Below, one piece after another: positions 49,785 to 58,887 of a stretch of DNA of 64,000 nucleotides (position 1 is its first letter; every line of letters begins with the position of its first letter). A program made the position numbers and the translations under genes. Under the pieces are notes generated by a model. It was not told where the DNA came from, ran no database searches, and saw only the letters and a list, made by a program, of their open reading frames with translations. Source of the stretch: Pseudomonas sp. LB-090624 (GTDB lineage: Bacteria > Pseudomonadota > Gammaproteobacteria > Pseudomonadales > Pseudomonadaceae); the NCBI RefSeq assembly GCF_003205205.1, contig NZ_QJRL01000015.1, positions 50,703-114,702 of the forward strand, written 5' to 3'.

Positions 49785-52274
49785 ATGCGTCTACGCCTGA
49801 TGCTGACCCTTGGCTCACTCCCACTGCTGGGCATGGCCCTGCCTGCCGCTCAAGCGGCCTGTACCTTCACGCCCACCGCCGGCAACGACACGTACACCTG
49901 TGACAGCGGCAGTGCACCCTCGCTGGTGGATACCAATGGCGATAACCGCCTGGTGTTCCCGGCATCCGGTAGCGGAACAATCGCCGGCGATGTCACCTTC
50001 GGTGCCGGCAAAGACAGCATCGACATGGCCGCCGGCAGTGTCGGTGGCAGTGTCAACCAGGGCTCTGGTATCGATGATTTCGTCATGAGCGGCGGCGTCA
50101 TCGAAGGCAACCTCAACCAGGGCGATGGCCTGGACACTTTTCACATGAGCGGTGGCTGGATCAAAGGTACGTTCGACAGCGGCGACCATGCCGAAATGGA
50201 CGGCGGTCGAATCGGCAACGTCAACATGCGCCTCGACGAGAACACCTTCATCATGCGGGGCGGCAGCGTGGACCGGAACGTCATCACCGCCTTCGACAAA
50301 GACTATGTGGAAATCTTCGACGGCAGCATCGGCGGCAACATCAGCGTCAGCGGCAGCGATGACCAGGTGTTGGTACATGGCGGCCAGGTAGGTGGGGATG
50401 TGTTGCTGAGCACCGGCGATGACCGCTTCAGCTGGGACGGCGGCCGCATCGCCGGGCGAGTTGATGCCGGGCCCGGTGATGACAGGGCATTGCTCAACGG
50501 GCTCGACGCTGAGGCGCTTGCTATCACCCTCGATGGCGGCGACGGTGACGACAGCCTCACCTTCGCGGCCAGCCAGGCAACGGGGGGCGCACGCTATGCG
50601 AATTGGGAGCGACTGGCGTTGAACGACAGCAGCCGGCTCACACTGGATGACACGCTGGTGCTGGGTGACAGCAACAGCGGCACTGGCAGTATCGCCATCG
50701 ACGCCAGCAGCACCATCATCTCGCGACAAGGCGCAATCACCCCGTTCGCCACGGGGGCGCGTGTCTCGGTCAGCAACGCTGGCACGCTCGACCTTACCAG
50801 CGGCAATGATGCCCAAGGCCGCCTGAACATCCAGGGCGACTACACCGGCAACAACGGCACCCTGCGCCTGAACAGCGTGCTGGCCGATGATGGCGCCGCC
50901 TCCGACCGCCTGGTCGTCAGCCGCGGTGCCATTGGCGGCACCACCCAACTGCTCATCAACAACCTCAATGGCGCTGGTGCAGCGACTGCTCAGAATGGCA
51001 TCCAGGTGGTCGAAGCCCGTGATGGCGCCACCAGCACCGCCACGGCCTTCGTCCAGACCCAGACCCTGTCGGCTGGGGCCTACGACTACCGGCTGTTCAA
51101 AGGGGGCGTGACCGCGGGCAGCGAAAACAGCTGGTACCTGCGCTCGACCCTGGTCGCAACTCCCGCCCCTGCCCCAGTGCCCGAACCGGGCGAGCCGACC
51201 CAGCCGACCGAACCGGGCCAGCCCCCCGTCATCGCCCCAGCCGTCACCCCACCGGTCGCTGCACCGGCACCCGGCCAGGCCGACCTGCCGGCTCCGGTAC
51301 CCGGCGAAAGCCTGCCGCTGTATCGCCCTGAAGTACCGGTGTATGCCGCCGCGCCAAGGGGCGCCGCGATCATCGCCCGCCAGGCACTGGGCACGTTCCA
51401 CCAGCGCCAGGGCGACCAACAGTTAATGCAAGGCCAAGGCGCTCTGCCCGCCAGTTGGGGCCAGGCGTACGGCGGCACGCTGCGCCAGAAATGGAGCGGC
51501 ACAGTCAGCCCTAGCCTGGATGGCGACCTGTACGGCTTCAAGGTCGGCCAGGACCTGTATGCCAAGGTTGGCGAAAGCGGTTATCGCCAGCACGTCGGTC
51601 TCTATGTCAGCCATAGCCGCCTGGACGCCGACGTCAAAGGGTTCGCGCTGGCCGTACAGGACCGCAGTGTCGGCGACCTGAAGCTCGAGGGCGACAGCGT
51701 TGGTGGCTACTGGACGCTGGTCGGGCCGCAAGGCGCGTACCTGGATGCCGTGGTGCAGTACACCCGCCTCGACGGCCGGGCACGCTCCGAGCGGGGCGAC
51801 AAGCTGAACATCGACGGCCATGCCGGGACCGCTTCGCTGGAGACCGGGTACCCCATTGCCTTGTCCGAACGCTGGAGCCTGGAACCGCAGGCCCAATTGA
51901 TTGCGCAAAAAGTCTCGCTCGACAGCGCCAACGACAGCGTCTCGCGCGTCAGCCATGATGCGCAGGTGGAGCTGACCGGCCGGCTGGGGATGCGCCTGGA
52001 GGGCACGTTCAAAGGGAGCAGCGACCGCCTGTTGCAGCCCTATGCGCAGGTCAACCTGTGGCACGGCGACGGTGGCCGCGACACCCTGACCTTCGATGAC
52101 GTCGACAAGATCAAGACCGACTACCGCTACACCTCGGTGCAACTGGAAAGCGGTGTCGTGGCGCAGGTCAATCCGGCGCTTAGCCTACATGGCGGCGTGC
52201 AACACACCGCCAACCTGGACAGCCGCCAGCAGGAAGCCAGCGGCGTGAACCTGGGCCTGCGCTGGCAGTTCTAG
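49785..52274 (+). CDS. Autotransporter with short beta-helix-type repeats
   Basis: 829 residues. Signal peptide (LRLMLTLGSLPLLGMALPAA), then about eight repeats of 20 residues (roughly 85-240) built on G-N/D-hydrophobic-x-x-G-D-D-x-hydrophobic-x-x-G-G, as for a stacked beta-solenoid. A spacer follows, then a Pro-rich linker (about 459-512, PAPAPVPEPGEPTQ), and a C-terminal outer-membrane barrel of about 270 residues ending LGLRWQF, as expected for type Va secretion. ATG 49785 has GGAGG 8 bases upstream. No protease or lipase motif was seen in the passenger; adhesion is the likely role. Its TAG shares CTAG with the stop of the convergent exporter gene. Confidence 0.87.
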   Translation: MRLRLMLTLGSLPLLGMALPAAQAACTFTPTAGNDTYTCDSGSAPSLVDTNGDNRLVFPASGSGTIAGDVTFGAGKDSIDMAAGSVGGSVNQGSGIDDFVMSGGVIEGNLNQGDGLDTFHMSGGWIKGTFDSGDHAEMDGGRIGNVNMRLDENTFIMRGGSVDRNVITAFDKDYVEIFDGSIGGNISVSGSDDQVLVHGGQVGGDVLLSTGDDRFSWDGGRIAGRVDAGPGDDRALLNGLDAEALAITLDGGDGDDSLTFAASQATGGARYANWERLALNDSSRLTLDDTLVLGDSNSGTGSIAIDASSTIISRQGAITPFATGARVSVSNAGTLDLTSGNDAQGRLNIQGDYTGNNGTLRLNSVLADDGAASDRLVVSRGAIGGTTQLLINNLNGAGAATAQNGIQVVEARDGATSTATAFVQTQTLSAGAYDYRLFKGGVTAGSENSWYLRSTLVATPAPAPVPEPGEPTQPTEPGQPPVIAPAVTPPVAAPAPGQADLPAPVPGESLPLYRPEVPVYAAAPRGAAIIARQALGTFHQRQGDQQLMQGQGALPASWGQAYGGTLRQKWSGTVSPSLDGDLYGFKVGQDLYAKVGESGYRQHVGLYVSHSRLDADVKGFALAVQDRSVGDLKLEGDSVGGYWTLVGPQGAYLDAVVQYTRLDGRARSERGDKLNIDGHAGTASLETGYPIALSERWSLEPQAQLIAQKVSLDSANDSVSRVSHDAQVELTGRLGMRLEGTFKGSSDRLLQPYAQVNLWHGDGGRDTLTFDDVDKIKTDYRYTSVQLESGVVAQVNPALSLHGGVQHTANLDSRQQEASGVNLGLRWQF

Positions 52275-52894
52275 CGACGCGCTGCCAGCAGACCGAGGCC
52301 AGCGCAGCCCAGCAGGGCGGCGCTGACCCGGTTGAACATGCGCCGTGGGCCAGGCTGGCTGAACCAGCGCTGCAGGTAGGCGCCCAGGCCGGAGTAGATA
52401 GCGATGGCCGCCCATTCCAGCAACAGGAACAGCACGCCCAGCCAGAGGAACTGCTCACCCACAGGGGTGGCACTGCCGACCGAAACGAACTGTGGCAGGA
52501 AGGCGGTGAAGATCAGGATAGCCTTGGGGTTGCCAGCCGCGACCCAGAACTCCTGACGTGCCAGGCGCCAGGTGCCGCGAGGGTGATCACCTGCGATCAC
52601 GGCCTCACCGACCGGTGCGCGCCACAGCTGCCAGGCGATATAGAACAGGTAAGCCGCGCCTGCCGCCTTGATGACCAGGAACAGGTATTCGCTTGTGTGC
52701 AGCACCACGGCCAGGCCCATGGCCGCCAGGGCAATCATGCCGCTGAAGGCCAGGATGCGCCCGCCACCGGCCACGCAGGCGGTACGTAGGCCGTAGCGGC
52801 TGGCGTTGTGCAGCGACAGCAGGTTGTTCGGCCCCGGCGCCATGTTCAGGGCAAAGCAGGCAGGGATGAAAAGCAGCAGGCTTGAAAGGTCCAT
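52271..52894 (-). CDS. LysE/RhtB-family amino acid exporter
   Basis: 207 residues, six helices. NMAPGPNNLLSLHNASRYG is the family signature near residue 18-36, and FWVAAGNPKAILIFTAFLPQ is the mid-protein motif. ATG 52894 begins the canonical N terminus. Divergent from the AraC regulator at 53022, which may control it. Confidence 0.9.
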   Translation of the reverse strand: MDLSSLLLFIPACFALNMAPGPNNLLSLHNASRYGLRTACVAGGGRILAFSGMIALAAMGLAVVLHTSEYLFLVIKAAGAAYLFYIAWQLWRAPVGEAVIAGDHPRGTWRLARQEFWVAAGNPKAILIFTAFLPQFVSVGSATPVGEQFLWLGVLFLLLEWAAIAIYSGLGAYLQRWFSQPGPRRMFNRVSAALLGCAGLGLLAARR

Positions 52895-53021
52895 TGTTGT
52901 TTTCCTCGTGCAACAGGCGTCTATTTCGGCGTTGCCGGGCCATGGGGTCAAGCTACAGCCAGCGACAAAAACTGTACGGGTACCTGGTAGCTGTTACGCT
53001 GGCACCGCCACTGAGGACCCT

Positions 53022-53840
53022 ATGATGCCCCGCTCCCATGCCTTGCTTTGGCGTGACCCAGCCCTGCCACATGTCGAAAGCCGCCGCGCCTGCCACAGCC
53101 GCGCCTGCTACAAGGCCCACAGCCACCCAACGTTTTCCATCGGCGCGGTGGACGCTGGCCTGAGCCATTTCAGCGGTGCGGGCGACGGGCAGGAGCGCTT
53201 GACACCCGGCACCCTGGTGCTGGTTCCGGCTCACCGTGTGCACGCCTGCAACCCTGCCCCCGGGCACGCGTGGAGCTATCAGATGCTGCATGTGGATGCC
53301 GCGTGGCTGACGCAATTGCGCCTGGAGTCGGGGTTGCGCGGTGCCGGGGCGGGCGAGCCAGCGCGTGTCTGCCGGGAGCCCGGCGTGTACCGGCAGTTCT
53401 GTGAGCTGAACAGCTTGCTGTTTTCCGGCGCCAGCCACAGTGAGAAAGACGCCGCGCTGATTGCCTTTCTAGGGGATTTGGACTATTTCGCGCAGCCGCC
53501 GCTGCCGGCTGCGCCGGCTTTGGCGGCGACGGCCTTGAGCGGGATGATCGCGCGGCTCGAAGGCCAGGACCCGGCGCAGCTCAGCCTGGAGCTTTTGGCG
53601 CGGGGCGCCGGGCTTGGACGTTATCAGCTGATCCGTGCGTTTCGTGCAGCCACCGGATTTACCCCGCATGCCTTTCTCCTGAACGCGCGGATCAACCGTG
53701 GTCGGCAGCTGCTGGGTGAGGGGCAGGCCCTGGCGGATGTGGCCTGCCAGCTCGGGTTCGCCGACCAGAGCCATTTCCAGCGGGTGTTCAAGGCGCATGT
53801 GGGCGTAACGCCGGGGCAGTATCGGGGTTTACCTCGATAG
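53022..53840 (+). CDS. AraC-family transcriptional regulator
   Basis: About 272 residues. An N-terminal cupin-like sensing part (SHPTFSIGAVDAGLSHFSG) is followed by a C-terminal AraC HTH pair (LARGAGLGRYQLIRAFRAAT; ALADVACQLGFADQSHFQRV). Two adjacent ATGs (53022, 53025) follow GAGGA; 53025 has the better spacing. Regulators of this build often sit beside LysE-type exporters, and this one lies between two of them. Confidence 0.88.
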   Translation: MMPRSHALLWRDPALPHVESRRACHSRACYKAHSHPTFSIGAVDAGLSHFSGAGDGQERLTPGTLVLVPAHRVHACNPAPGHAWSYQMLHVDAAWLTQLRLESGLRGAGAGEPARVCREPGVYRQFCELNSLLFSGASHSEKDAALIAFLGDLDYFAQPPLPAAPALAATALSGMIARLEGQDPAQLSLELLARGAGLGRYQLIRAFRAATGFTPHAFLLNARINRGRQLLGEGQALADVACQLGFADQSHFQRVFKAHVGVTPGQYRGLPR

Positions 53841-53936
53841 GGCTGCGCAGCCGCCGCGCAACCCCATGCAATTTTCTTCAATACACCCAACCGGCCGGGC
53901 AGCAGACTGCGGTTTTCCCGCAGAGCAGCCCGGCCC

Positions 53937-54551
53937 ATGCAACAGTTCCTGATCATCGCCCTCGCCCACTTCCTCGCCCTGCTCTCGCCAGGCCCGGACT
54001 TTTTCCTGGTCGCACGCACCTCGGTCAACAGCGGCTGGCGTATCGCCAGCGGCGCCTGCCTGGGGATCGCCCTGGCCAATGCCGCGTTCATCGCCATGGC
54101 CTTTGCCGGCCTGTCGGTACTGCAAGAGGGCAGCCTGCTGTTCACCACCTTGCAACTGGCCGGCGCCGCTTACCTGCTGTACATCGGCGTGCTGTTCCTG
54201 CGCCATGCCGGGCAGACCAGCCTGGGGGCAGTCGCCGGCAAGCAAGCGGTTCAGGGTTGGTGGCAAGGCCTGGCCATGGGTTTGCTGTCCGGCATCCTCA
54301 ACCCCAAGAATGCGCTGTTCTATGCCAGCCTGGCCAGCATGGTCGCCAGCGCCAGCGCCGCCTGGAAAGCGACTTACGCCCTGTGGATGTTCGGGGTCGT
54401 GCTGCTGTGGGACCTGTTGGTGGCCATGGCCATCGGCAACCAGCGGGTACTCACGCGTTTCGCCCGCAGCCTGGCGTGGCTGGAGCGGGCCTCCGGGGTC
54501 ATGCTGGTGCTGTTGGCGGTGGTGCTGCTGGGTCACCTGGCCCTGGGGTGA
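53937..54551 (+). CDS. LysE/RhtB-family amino acid exporter (second)
   Basis: 204 residues, six helices, with LLSPGPDFFLVARTSVNSG at residues 15-33 and LSGILNPKNALFYASLASM in the middle. Its last 53 bases overlap the 3' end of the convergent phosphatase gene. Possibly under the AraC regulator 96 bases upstream. Confidence 0.9.
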   Translation: MQQFLIIALAHFLALLSPGPDFFLVARTSVNSGWRIASGACLGIALANAAFIAMAFAGLSVLQEGSLLFTTLQLAGAAYLLYIGVLFLRHAGQTSLGAVAGKQAVQGWWQGLAMGLLSGILNPKNALFYASLASMVASASAAWKATYALWMFGVVLLWDLLVAMAIGNQRVLTRFARSLAWLERASGVMLVLLAVVLLGHLALG

Positions 54552-55224
54552 CCAGCTGCAGGGTGCGCATGTCCATCAAGGTAAAGTGCCCGCTGGCCCA
54601 GCCACCGGTGTCCAGGTGCCAGACGTTACCCAGCAGCTTGGCCTCCCGCACCGGCGTGTGGCCAACCAACAAGGCGCGCAGCCCCTGCACCGGCGCGCTA
54701 TCCTCCACCTTAAGGCGTCGTCGCGACCACTGGCACACTTCCCGTACTTTGGGGTCGTCATGCAGTTCAAGCCAGTGTCGCAATTCGGCCCAGTCGGCAA
54801 ACGGGCTGTCGGCATGCAGCAGGCCCACCAGCCCCGCCGCACTTTCAACCTCTATCGCAACCGGCAACTGCTCGAAGCGCTCGACGAAACCCAATTGCAC
54901 GCTGCGCGGCAGGTCAAGAAACCATCCGCCCCCTGCGGCGCGGTACATGTCCAGGTCGAGCCGCCCGCCGCGTACGCGGGTAATGGCCAGCGCCTCATGG
55001 TTTCCTTGCACGGCGTGGAACCACGGCTGCGCCAACCACTGCAGTGCCGCCCCGCTGTCGGGCCCACGGTCAACCAGGTCGCCCACGCTGAACAGGCGGT
55101 CTACGGCCGGATCGAAGCCCACCGCATCCAGGCATTGCTGCAGGCGCTGGAAGTGACCATGGATATCGCCCACGGCAAGGTCCCTTCCACGCAGGTTGGC
55201 CATCAGACGCTGAAACCGTCCCAT
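54499..55224 (-). CDS. PPP-family metallophosphatase (PrpA/PphA-like serine/threonine phosphatase)
   Basis: 241 residues. The five metal and catalytic motifs are visible: AVGDIHGHFQRL, SVGDLVDRGPDS, VQGNHEALA, the histidine in LLHADSPF and LLVGHTPVRE. Bacterial relatives dephosphorylate proteins or dinucleotide polyphosphates. The last residues are Pro/Ala-rich and encoded in the 53-base overlap with the exporter gene. Confidence 0.88.
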   Translation of the reverse strand: MGRFQRLMANLRGRDLAVGDIHGHFQRLQQCLDAVGFDPAVDRLFSVGDLVDRGPDSGAALQWLAQPWFHAVQGNHEALAITRVRGGRLDLDMYRAAGGGWFLDLPRSVQLGFVERFEQLPVAIEVESAAGLVGLLHADSPFADWAELRHWLELHDDPKVREVCQWSRRRLKVEDSAPVQGLRALLVGHTPVREAKLLGNVWHLDTGGWASGHFTLMDMRTLQLVTPGPGDPAAPPPTAPA

Positions 55225-55299
55225 TACAATCTTCCTCTGCTGGCACCACCACGGCAGGGGTAAAATGAAGGCTCACGCAATCTGCCCCGGAGGTGCATC

Positions 55300-55815
55300 A
55301 TGCGTACCGCCCTCCTATGTGCCGTGCTCCTGGCGCTGTCACTGGACAGCATGGCACAAGCTGCCCCGCCCGCGCAGGTCGAGGTGCGTTTCGACCACCC
55401 GGAAAAATTCCGTGATGCCAGCCTCGACAGCCACGGATACGCGCGCGGCGCCGACGACCATGTCATGAAAACCCTTGGCCAATACCTGCAGAAGCTCGGC
55501 CAGCGCTATCTCCCCGCCGACGAACGACTGGTCATCGTGATCCGCGACATCGACCTGGCGGGGCGCTTCGAGCCATGGCACAGCCAGGCCTACGATGTAC
55601 GCTTCATGCGCGAGATCACCTGGCCGACCATCGAGCTCAGCTACACCCTCAGCCAGCCAGGCAAGCCCGACCAGCAGGCTGAGGAACGCGTCAGCGACAA
55701 GATGTACCTGAGCCGCCCAGGCCGTGCTGCCAGCAGCAGCGACCGGCTGTTCGCGGAAAAGGCCATGCTCGACGACTGGTTCCGCCAACGCTTCGGTGCC
55801 CACGCGGCTTCCTGA
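55300..55815 (+). CDS. DUF3016-type exported protein
   Basis: 171 residues with a signal peptide ending near SMAQA. The motifs VEVRFDHPEKFRDA and VIRDIDLAGRFEPW, plus IRDIDLAG-like DUF3016 features, identify a conserved periplasmic family of unknown function. The last part (EKAMLDDWFRQRF) is amphipathic. GGAGG precedes the ATG by about 7 bases. Confidence 0.82.
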   Translation: MRTALLCAVLLALSLDSMAQAAPPAQVEVRFDHPEKFRDASLDSHGYARGADDHVMKTLGQYLQKLGQRYLPADERLVIVIRDIDLAGRFEPWHSQAYDVRFMREITWPTIELSYTLSQPGKPDQQAEERVSDKMYLSRPGRAASSSDRLFAEKAMLDDWFRQRFGAHAAS

Positions 55816-55890
55816 AAAAGCCTTCACTGGAACAGGTGTTGGTGCCGATAGTATGCTCGGCCCTTCAACCTGTACCAGGGAATGGTCCAC

Positions 55891-56634
55891 ATGAAACTTT
55901 GCGCCGTACAACTGGCGTCGCTCAAAGGCGACTTGCCTGGCAACCTGCAGCGCCATCTGGCTTGCGTCGAGCAGGCAGCAGCACTGGGTGCCGCACTGGT
56001 GGTGTTCCCAGAATTGTCGCTGACCGGTTATGAACCAGGCATCGCGCGCCAGGTCGCGTTGCCGATCACGTCCACACGTCTGGACACGTTGCAGGCAGCC
56101 TGTGATCGCCTGGGCATCACCATTGCGGTGGGCCTGCCACTGCCATCACTCGACGGCATACGTATCGGCATGCCGATATTCAGCCCCGGCGCGCCGCGGC
56201 AGGCCTATACCAAGCGGCGCCTGCATGACGATGAGTTGCCTTGGTTCACCCCTGGTAACCAAGCCTTGCTGCTGACCGTGGGCCAGCACCGCATCGCACC
56301 TGCCATCTGCTACGAATCCATGTTCATGGCGCATGCTGCTGCGGCGCATGAACATGGCGCCGACCTGTACCTGGTCAGCGTGGCAAAAACCGCCAAGGGC
56401 ATACACGAGGGATATGCGCATTACCCCGAGGTGGCGCGCGAGCTGGGCATGCCGGTACTGATGGCCAACTGCGTGGGGCCGGCCGACACGTTCATTGGCG
56501 CGGGCGGCTCGGCGGCCTGGGACAGCCAGGGCCGGTTGCTGGCCAGCCTGGATGACCAGAATGAAGGGCTGGTCATACTCGACACCACCGCTGCCAGCGC
56601 AGTGGCCGTGCCCCTGGCCCCGCACCCGGCATGA
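55891..56634 (+). CDS. Carbon-nitrogen hydrolase (nitrilase superfamily)
   Basis: 247 residues. Catalytic Glu in VVFPELSLTGYEPG, Lys in YTKRRLHDDE and Cys in APAICYESMF give the Glu-Lys-Cys triad. The fold is a single nitrilase domain, like omega-amidases or N-carbamoyl amide hydrolases; the substrate is not clear. AGGGA sits 9 bases before ATG 55891; ATG 55882 is too close to it. Its stop overlaps the next gene as ATGA. Confidence 0.88.
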   Translation: MKLCAVQLASLKGDLPGNLQRHLACVEQAAALGAALVVFPELSLTGYEPGIARQVALPITSTRLDTLQAACDRLGITIAVGLPLPSLDGIRIGMPIFSPGAPRQAYTKRRLHDDELPWFTPGNQALLLTVGQHRIAPAICYESMFMAHAAAAHEHGADLYLVSVAKTAKGIHEGYAHYPEVARELGMPVLMANCVGPADTFIGAGGSAAWDSQGRLLASLDDQNEGLVILDTTAASAVAVPLAPHPA

Positions 56635-56873
56635 TCTATCTGATTCTGGCGTTGCTCAGTTATGCCTGTACCTACTACCTGGTCGGCTTGATCATTCAGG
56701 GGCAACTGGCCGATGTGGCCGATGGCTTGCGCCACCGGCCCGATGCGCCCACGCCTGGCGAATACCTGCGCGAAGTCAGTGCCCATGCCAAGCGGGCCCA
56801 CCGGCAATACACCCTGATGGCAGGCTCGGCGCTGGCGATCGTGGCCTGCCTGCTCGCCAGCGGGTTCGGCTGA
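56631..56873 (+). CDS. Small two-helix membrane protein
   Basis: 80 residues with hydrophobic segments at about 3-23 and 60-78 and a polar, basic middle (DGLRHRPDAP; HAKRAHRQY). ATGA overlap with the nitrilase-like gene ties it to that transcript. No domain recognised. Confidence 0.72.
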   Translation: MIYLILALLSYACTYYLVGLIIQGQLADVADGLRHRPDAPTPGEYLREVSAHAKRAHRQYTLMAGSALAIVACLLASGFG

Positions 56874-56877
56874 CGGC

Positions 56878-57378
56878 TTACAGGTCCAGTGCCAGGCTTT
56901 GCCGGCCCTCCAGCGCCAGCAGGTACTGCTTGGCCGCCAGGCCACCGGCAAAGCCGGTCAGGCTGCCCGACGCGCCGATGACACGGTGGCAGGGTGCGAT
57001 GATCGAGATCGGGTTGCGGCCATTGGCAGCGCCCACCGCACGTACCGCGCTGGGGTTGCCGATCTGCCGGGCGATGTCGCCATAGCTACGGGTTTCGCCA
57101 AAGGGTATCGCCAGCAGCGCGGCCCACACCTGGCGCTGGAAGCCGGTGCCGGCAAAGTCCAGTGGCAGCTCGAAACGCTGGCGCTTGCCGGCGAAGTATT
57201 CACTCAGTTGGCGAGTAGTTTCCAGCAGTACCGGGCACCCGTCGTCACGGTGCAGCGCGCCCAGGCGCACGCGGTTTTCCCGCTCCTCCTGCCACAGTAC
57301 GGCAGCCAGGCAATTGCCGCGGGCCACCAGGGTCAGCGTACCGACCGGTGATTGCATGAAGGTGAATGCGCTGGACAT
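56878..57378 (-). CDS. ogt: Methylated-DNA-[protein]-cysteine S-methyltransferase
   Basis: 166 residues. The active-site PCHRVIG, the helix-turn-helix region FQRQVWAALLAIPFGETRSY and the Asn hinge (AVGAANGRNPISI) are all present. It repairs O6-methylguanine by suicidal methyl transfer. ATG 57378 with GGGAG 8 bases upstream is preferred over a 25-residue longer form. No Ada-type DNA-binding domain, so Ogt type. Confidence 0.93.
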   Translation of the reverse strand: MSSAFTFMQSPVGTLTLVARGNCLAAVLWQEERENRVRLGALHRDDGCPVLLETTRQLSEYFAGKRQRFELPLDFAGTGFQRQVWAALLAIPFGETRSYGDIARQIGNPSAVRAVGAANGRNPISIIAPCHRVIGASGSLTGFAGGLAAKQYLLALEGRQSLALDL

Positions 57379-57449
57379 CGGCGGGCTCCCGCAGGTTGCG
57401 ATGAACCCACTGTACGCATCCACAGTCTTTCCTGCATCCGCTTTCTTGC

Positions 57450-58250
57450 TCAACCCATCGCGCAGCCGGCGATGCGTCGCGCCTGGCTCAGGTTGACCTT
57501 GGGGATCAACTCGGCGGGAATGCGCGAGGTCGCCGACAGGTTGTAGACATGGAAGTGCTCGTTGACTACCTCGCGGGCCATCAGCGTCAGCGAAGGCAGG
57601 ATCCGGCTGTCCCAGTGCTGGTCAAGCCCGCAGGGCGAGCCTTGACCCTGGCCGTTTTCATAGAAGCGCCCGACACTCTGGTCAAGGTCTACACCCACCA
57701 GTAACACCTCTTCGTAGCCCAGGTGATAAGCCAGCTGCAAGGCCACATATGCCACCGTGCGGGCATCGAAGAAACCCTGGGCCAGGTCCTTGCTGAAGGC
57801 AATCGAGCGGCTGCGCTTGCTCCACAGTGCGCGGTTGCAGACGCAACTGTCACCATGGCCGCGCAAACCGTCCAGCAGGCCCGGCGTGTCGGCCTTGTGC
57901 AAGGCGTAACACTCAGTGGCTGCTGGCACATCGATACCCGCGTACTGCTCGGGCCACAGTGCCAGGCGTTCGCTGTCGCGCACGGCAGTGGCGAACAGGG
58001 CCGGCTGTTGTTCGCGGAAGCTCTTGTCGGTGCAAACGTAGAAGAACGGCTTGATGCCATGTTCGGCGGTCATGGCGACCGAGCCATTCATGGCGATGAT
58101 GGGCAGATGCGCGAATTCGCGCAGTGGGAAATGCTTGGCAGAAGCGCCCGAGGCCAGTATGACCACGGGGCCCTGCTGAGTATTGCGACACGCCTCGAAA
58201 CTGGAGAACGCCCCGCGTTCAGCACGTGGCTGCGACGGAAGTGTGTTCAT
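57450..58250 (-). CDS. WaaZ-like lipopolysaccharide core / Kdo III transferase family protein
   Basis: About 266 residues (269 if ATG 58259 is used; the ribosome site is weak for both). It starts after a polar segment with PVVILASGASAKHFPLREFA, then IAMNGSVAMTAEHGIKPFFY, and EEVLLVGVDLDQSVGRFYE, the pattern of the RfaZ/WaaZ and DUF115-like nucleotide-sugar-binding fold. E. coli WaaZ adds a third Kdo to LPS core. No other LPS genes lie nearby, so it is an orphan; function inferred from family resemblance only. Confidence 0.65.
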   Translation of the reverse strand: MNTLPSQPRAERGAFSSFEACRNTQQGPVVILASGASAKHFPLREFAHLPIIAMNGSVAMTAEHGIKPFFYVCTDKSFREQQPALFATAVRDSERLALWPEQYAGIDVPAATECYALHKADTPGLLDGLRGHGDSCVCNRALWSKRSRSIAFSKDLAQGFFDARTVAYVALQLAYHLGYEEVLLVGVDLDQSVGRFYENGQGQGSPCGLDQHWDSRILPSLTLMAREVVNEHFHVYNLSATSRIPAELIPKVNLSQARRIAGCAMG

Positions 58251-58638
58251 CAATGGCATCTTCAACAGGACAGTACAAACCACAATACTGATCCGTGTAT
58301 ATGCCGTGGCCGCTTTTACCCAACTTTACCTGGCTGAACGTTAGTCAACCGCCAAGTCCTTGATCGGCGGGCTTTTGGGGCTGCTGCTCAGCCCGATGTG
58401 GGCGGGTGCAAATGCGCCTCGTCAAAACAGACCACCCGCGCCATGGGTTGTTCCTGTCACTGTGGGTCAGGTATGCCGACAATCCCCAGCCAGGCGACGG
58501 ACGGCCGCTGGCAGCCCGTTTTTTCCAGCGCCCCCGAGCGGCCCCGCCTGTCGACGACCGTCATTTATTCATGAGCCTGCTTGATGCCTACCCAGGGTGA
58601 GACTAATACTTAAATCTCTGCCTGGGGAGGCACGAAAC
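58251..58638. other. Intergenic region with one doubtful small frame
   Basis: About 390 bases. The frame 58412-58600 (62 codons, start ATG after GGGCGGG) encodes a basic, Pro/Arg-rich sequence without recognisable features and is kept only as a possibility. A CCGCC/GGCGG hairpin followed by GCTTTT lies near 58349-58378, possibly a weak terminator. Confidence 0.35.
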
Positions 58639-58839
58639 ATGCAACCAAGATTCGTTATCGTTCCCGCTGTGCCGATCGAAAAGGACTCGTTCCGCATCGG
58701 CAGCCGTTATTACGCCGCTACCGTCTGTGGCGGGTTCGACATCTATGACAATCAAGCCAAGGAACGACTCAAGCCCAGCTATCCGAGCCGGACGGATGCG
58801 CAGGTACAGTGTGAGCAGATGAACAGACGGGACAGGTGA
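58639..58839 (+). CDS. Conserved-looking small hypothetical protein
   Basis: 66 residues from ATG 58639 with GGAGG 9 bases upstream. The sequence (VIVPAVPIEKDSFRIGSRYY then CGGFDIYDNQAKERLKPSYP) has a balanced, globular composition with no signal or membrane helix. No domain recognised; likely cytoplasmic. Confidence 0.68.
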   Translation: MQPRFVIVPAVPIEKDSFRIGSRYYAATVCGGFDIYDNQAKERLKPSYPSRTDAQVQCEQMNRRDR

Positions 58840-58887
58840 TCAACCGTCGGAGCGCCCACACGATGAGCGCCACGGTTCATTTTCCTA

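Noticed and set aside
54499..54551. Possible frameshift at the overlap of the RhtB and phosphatase genes
   Set aside because: Both C-termini have usual lengths and sensible ends; a 53-base convergent overlap is tolerable without assuming an error.
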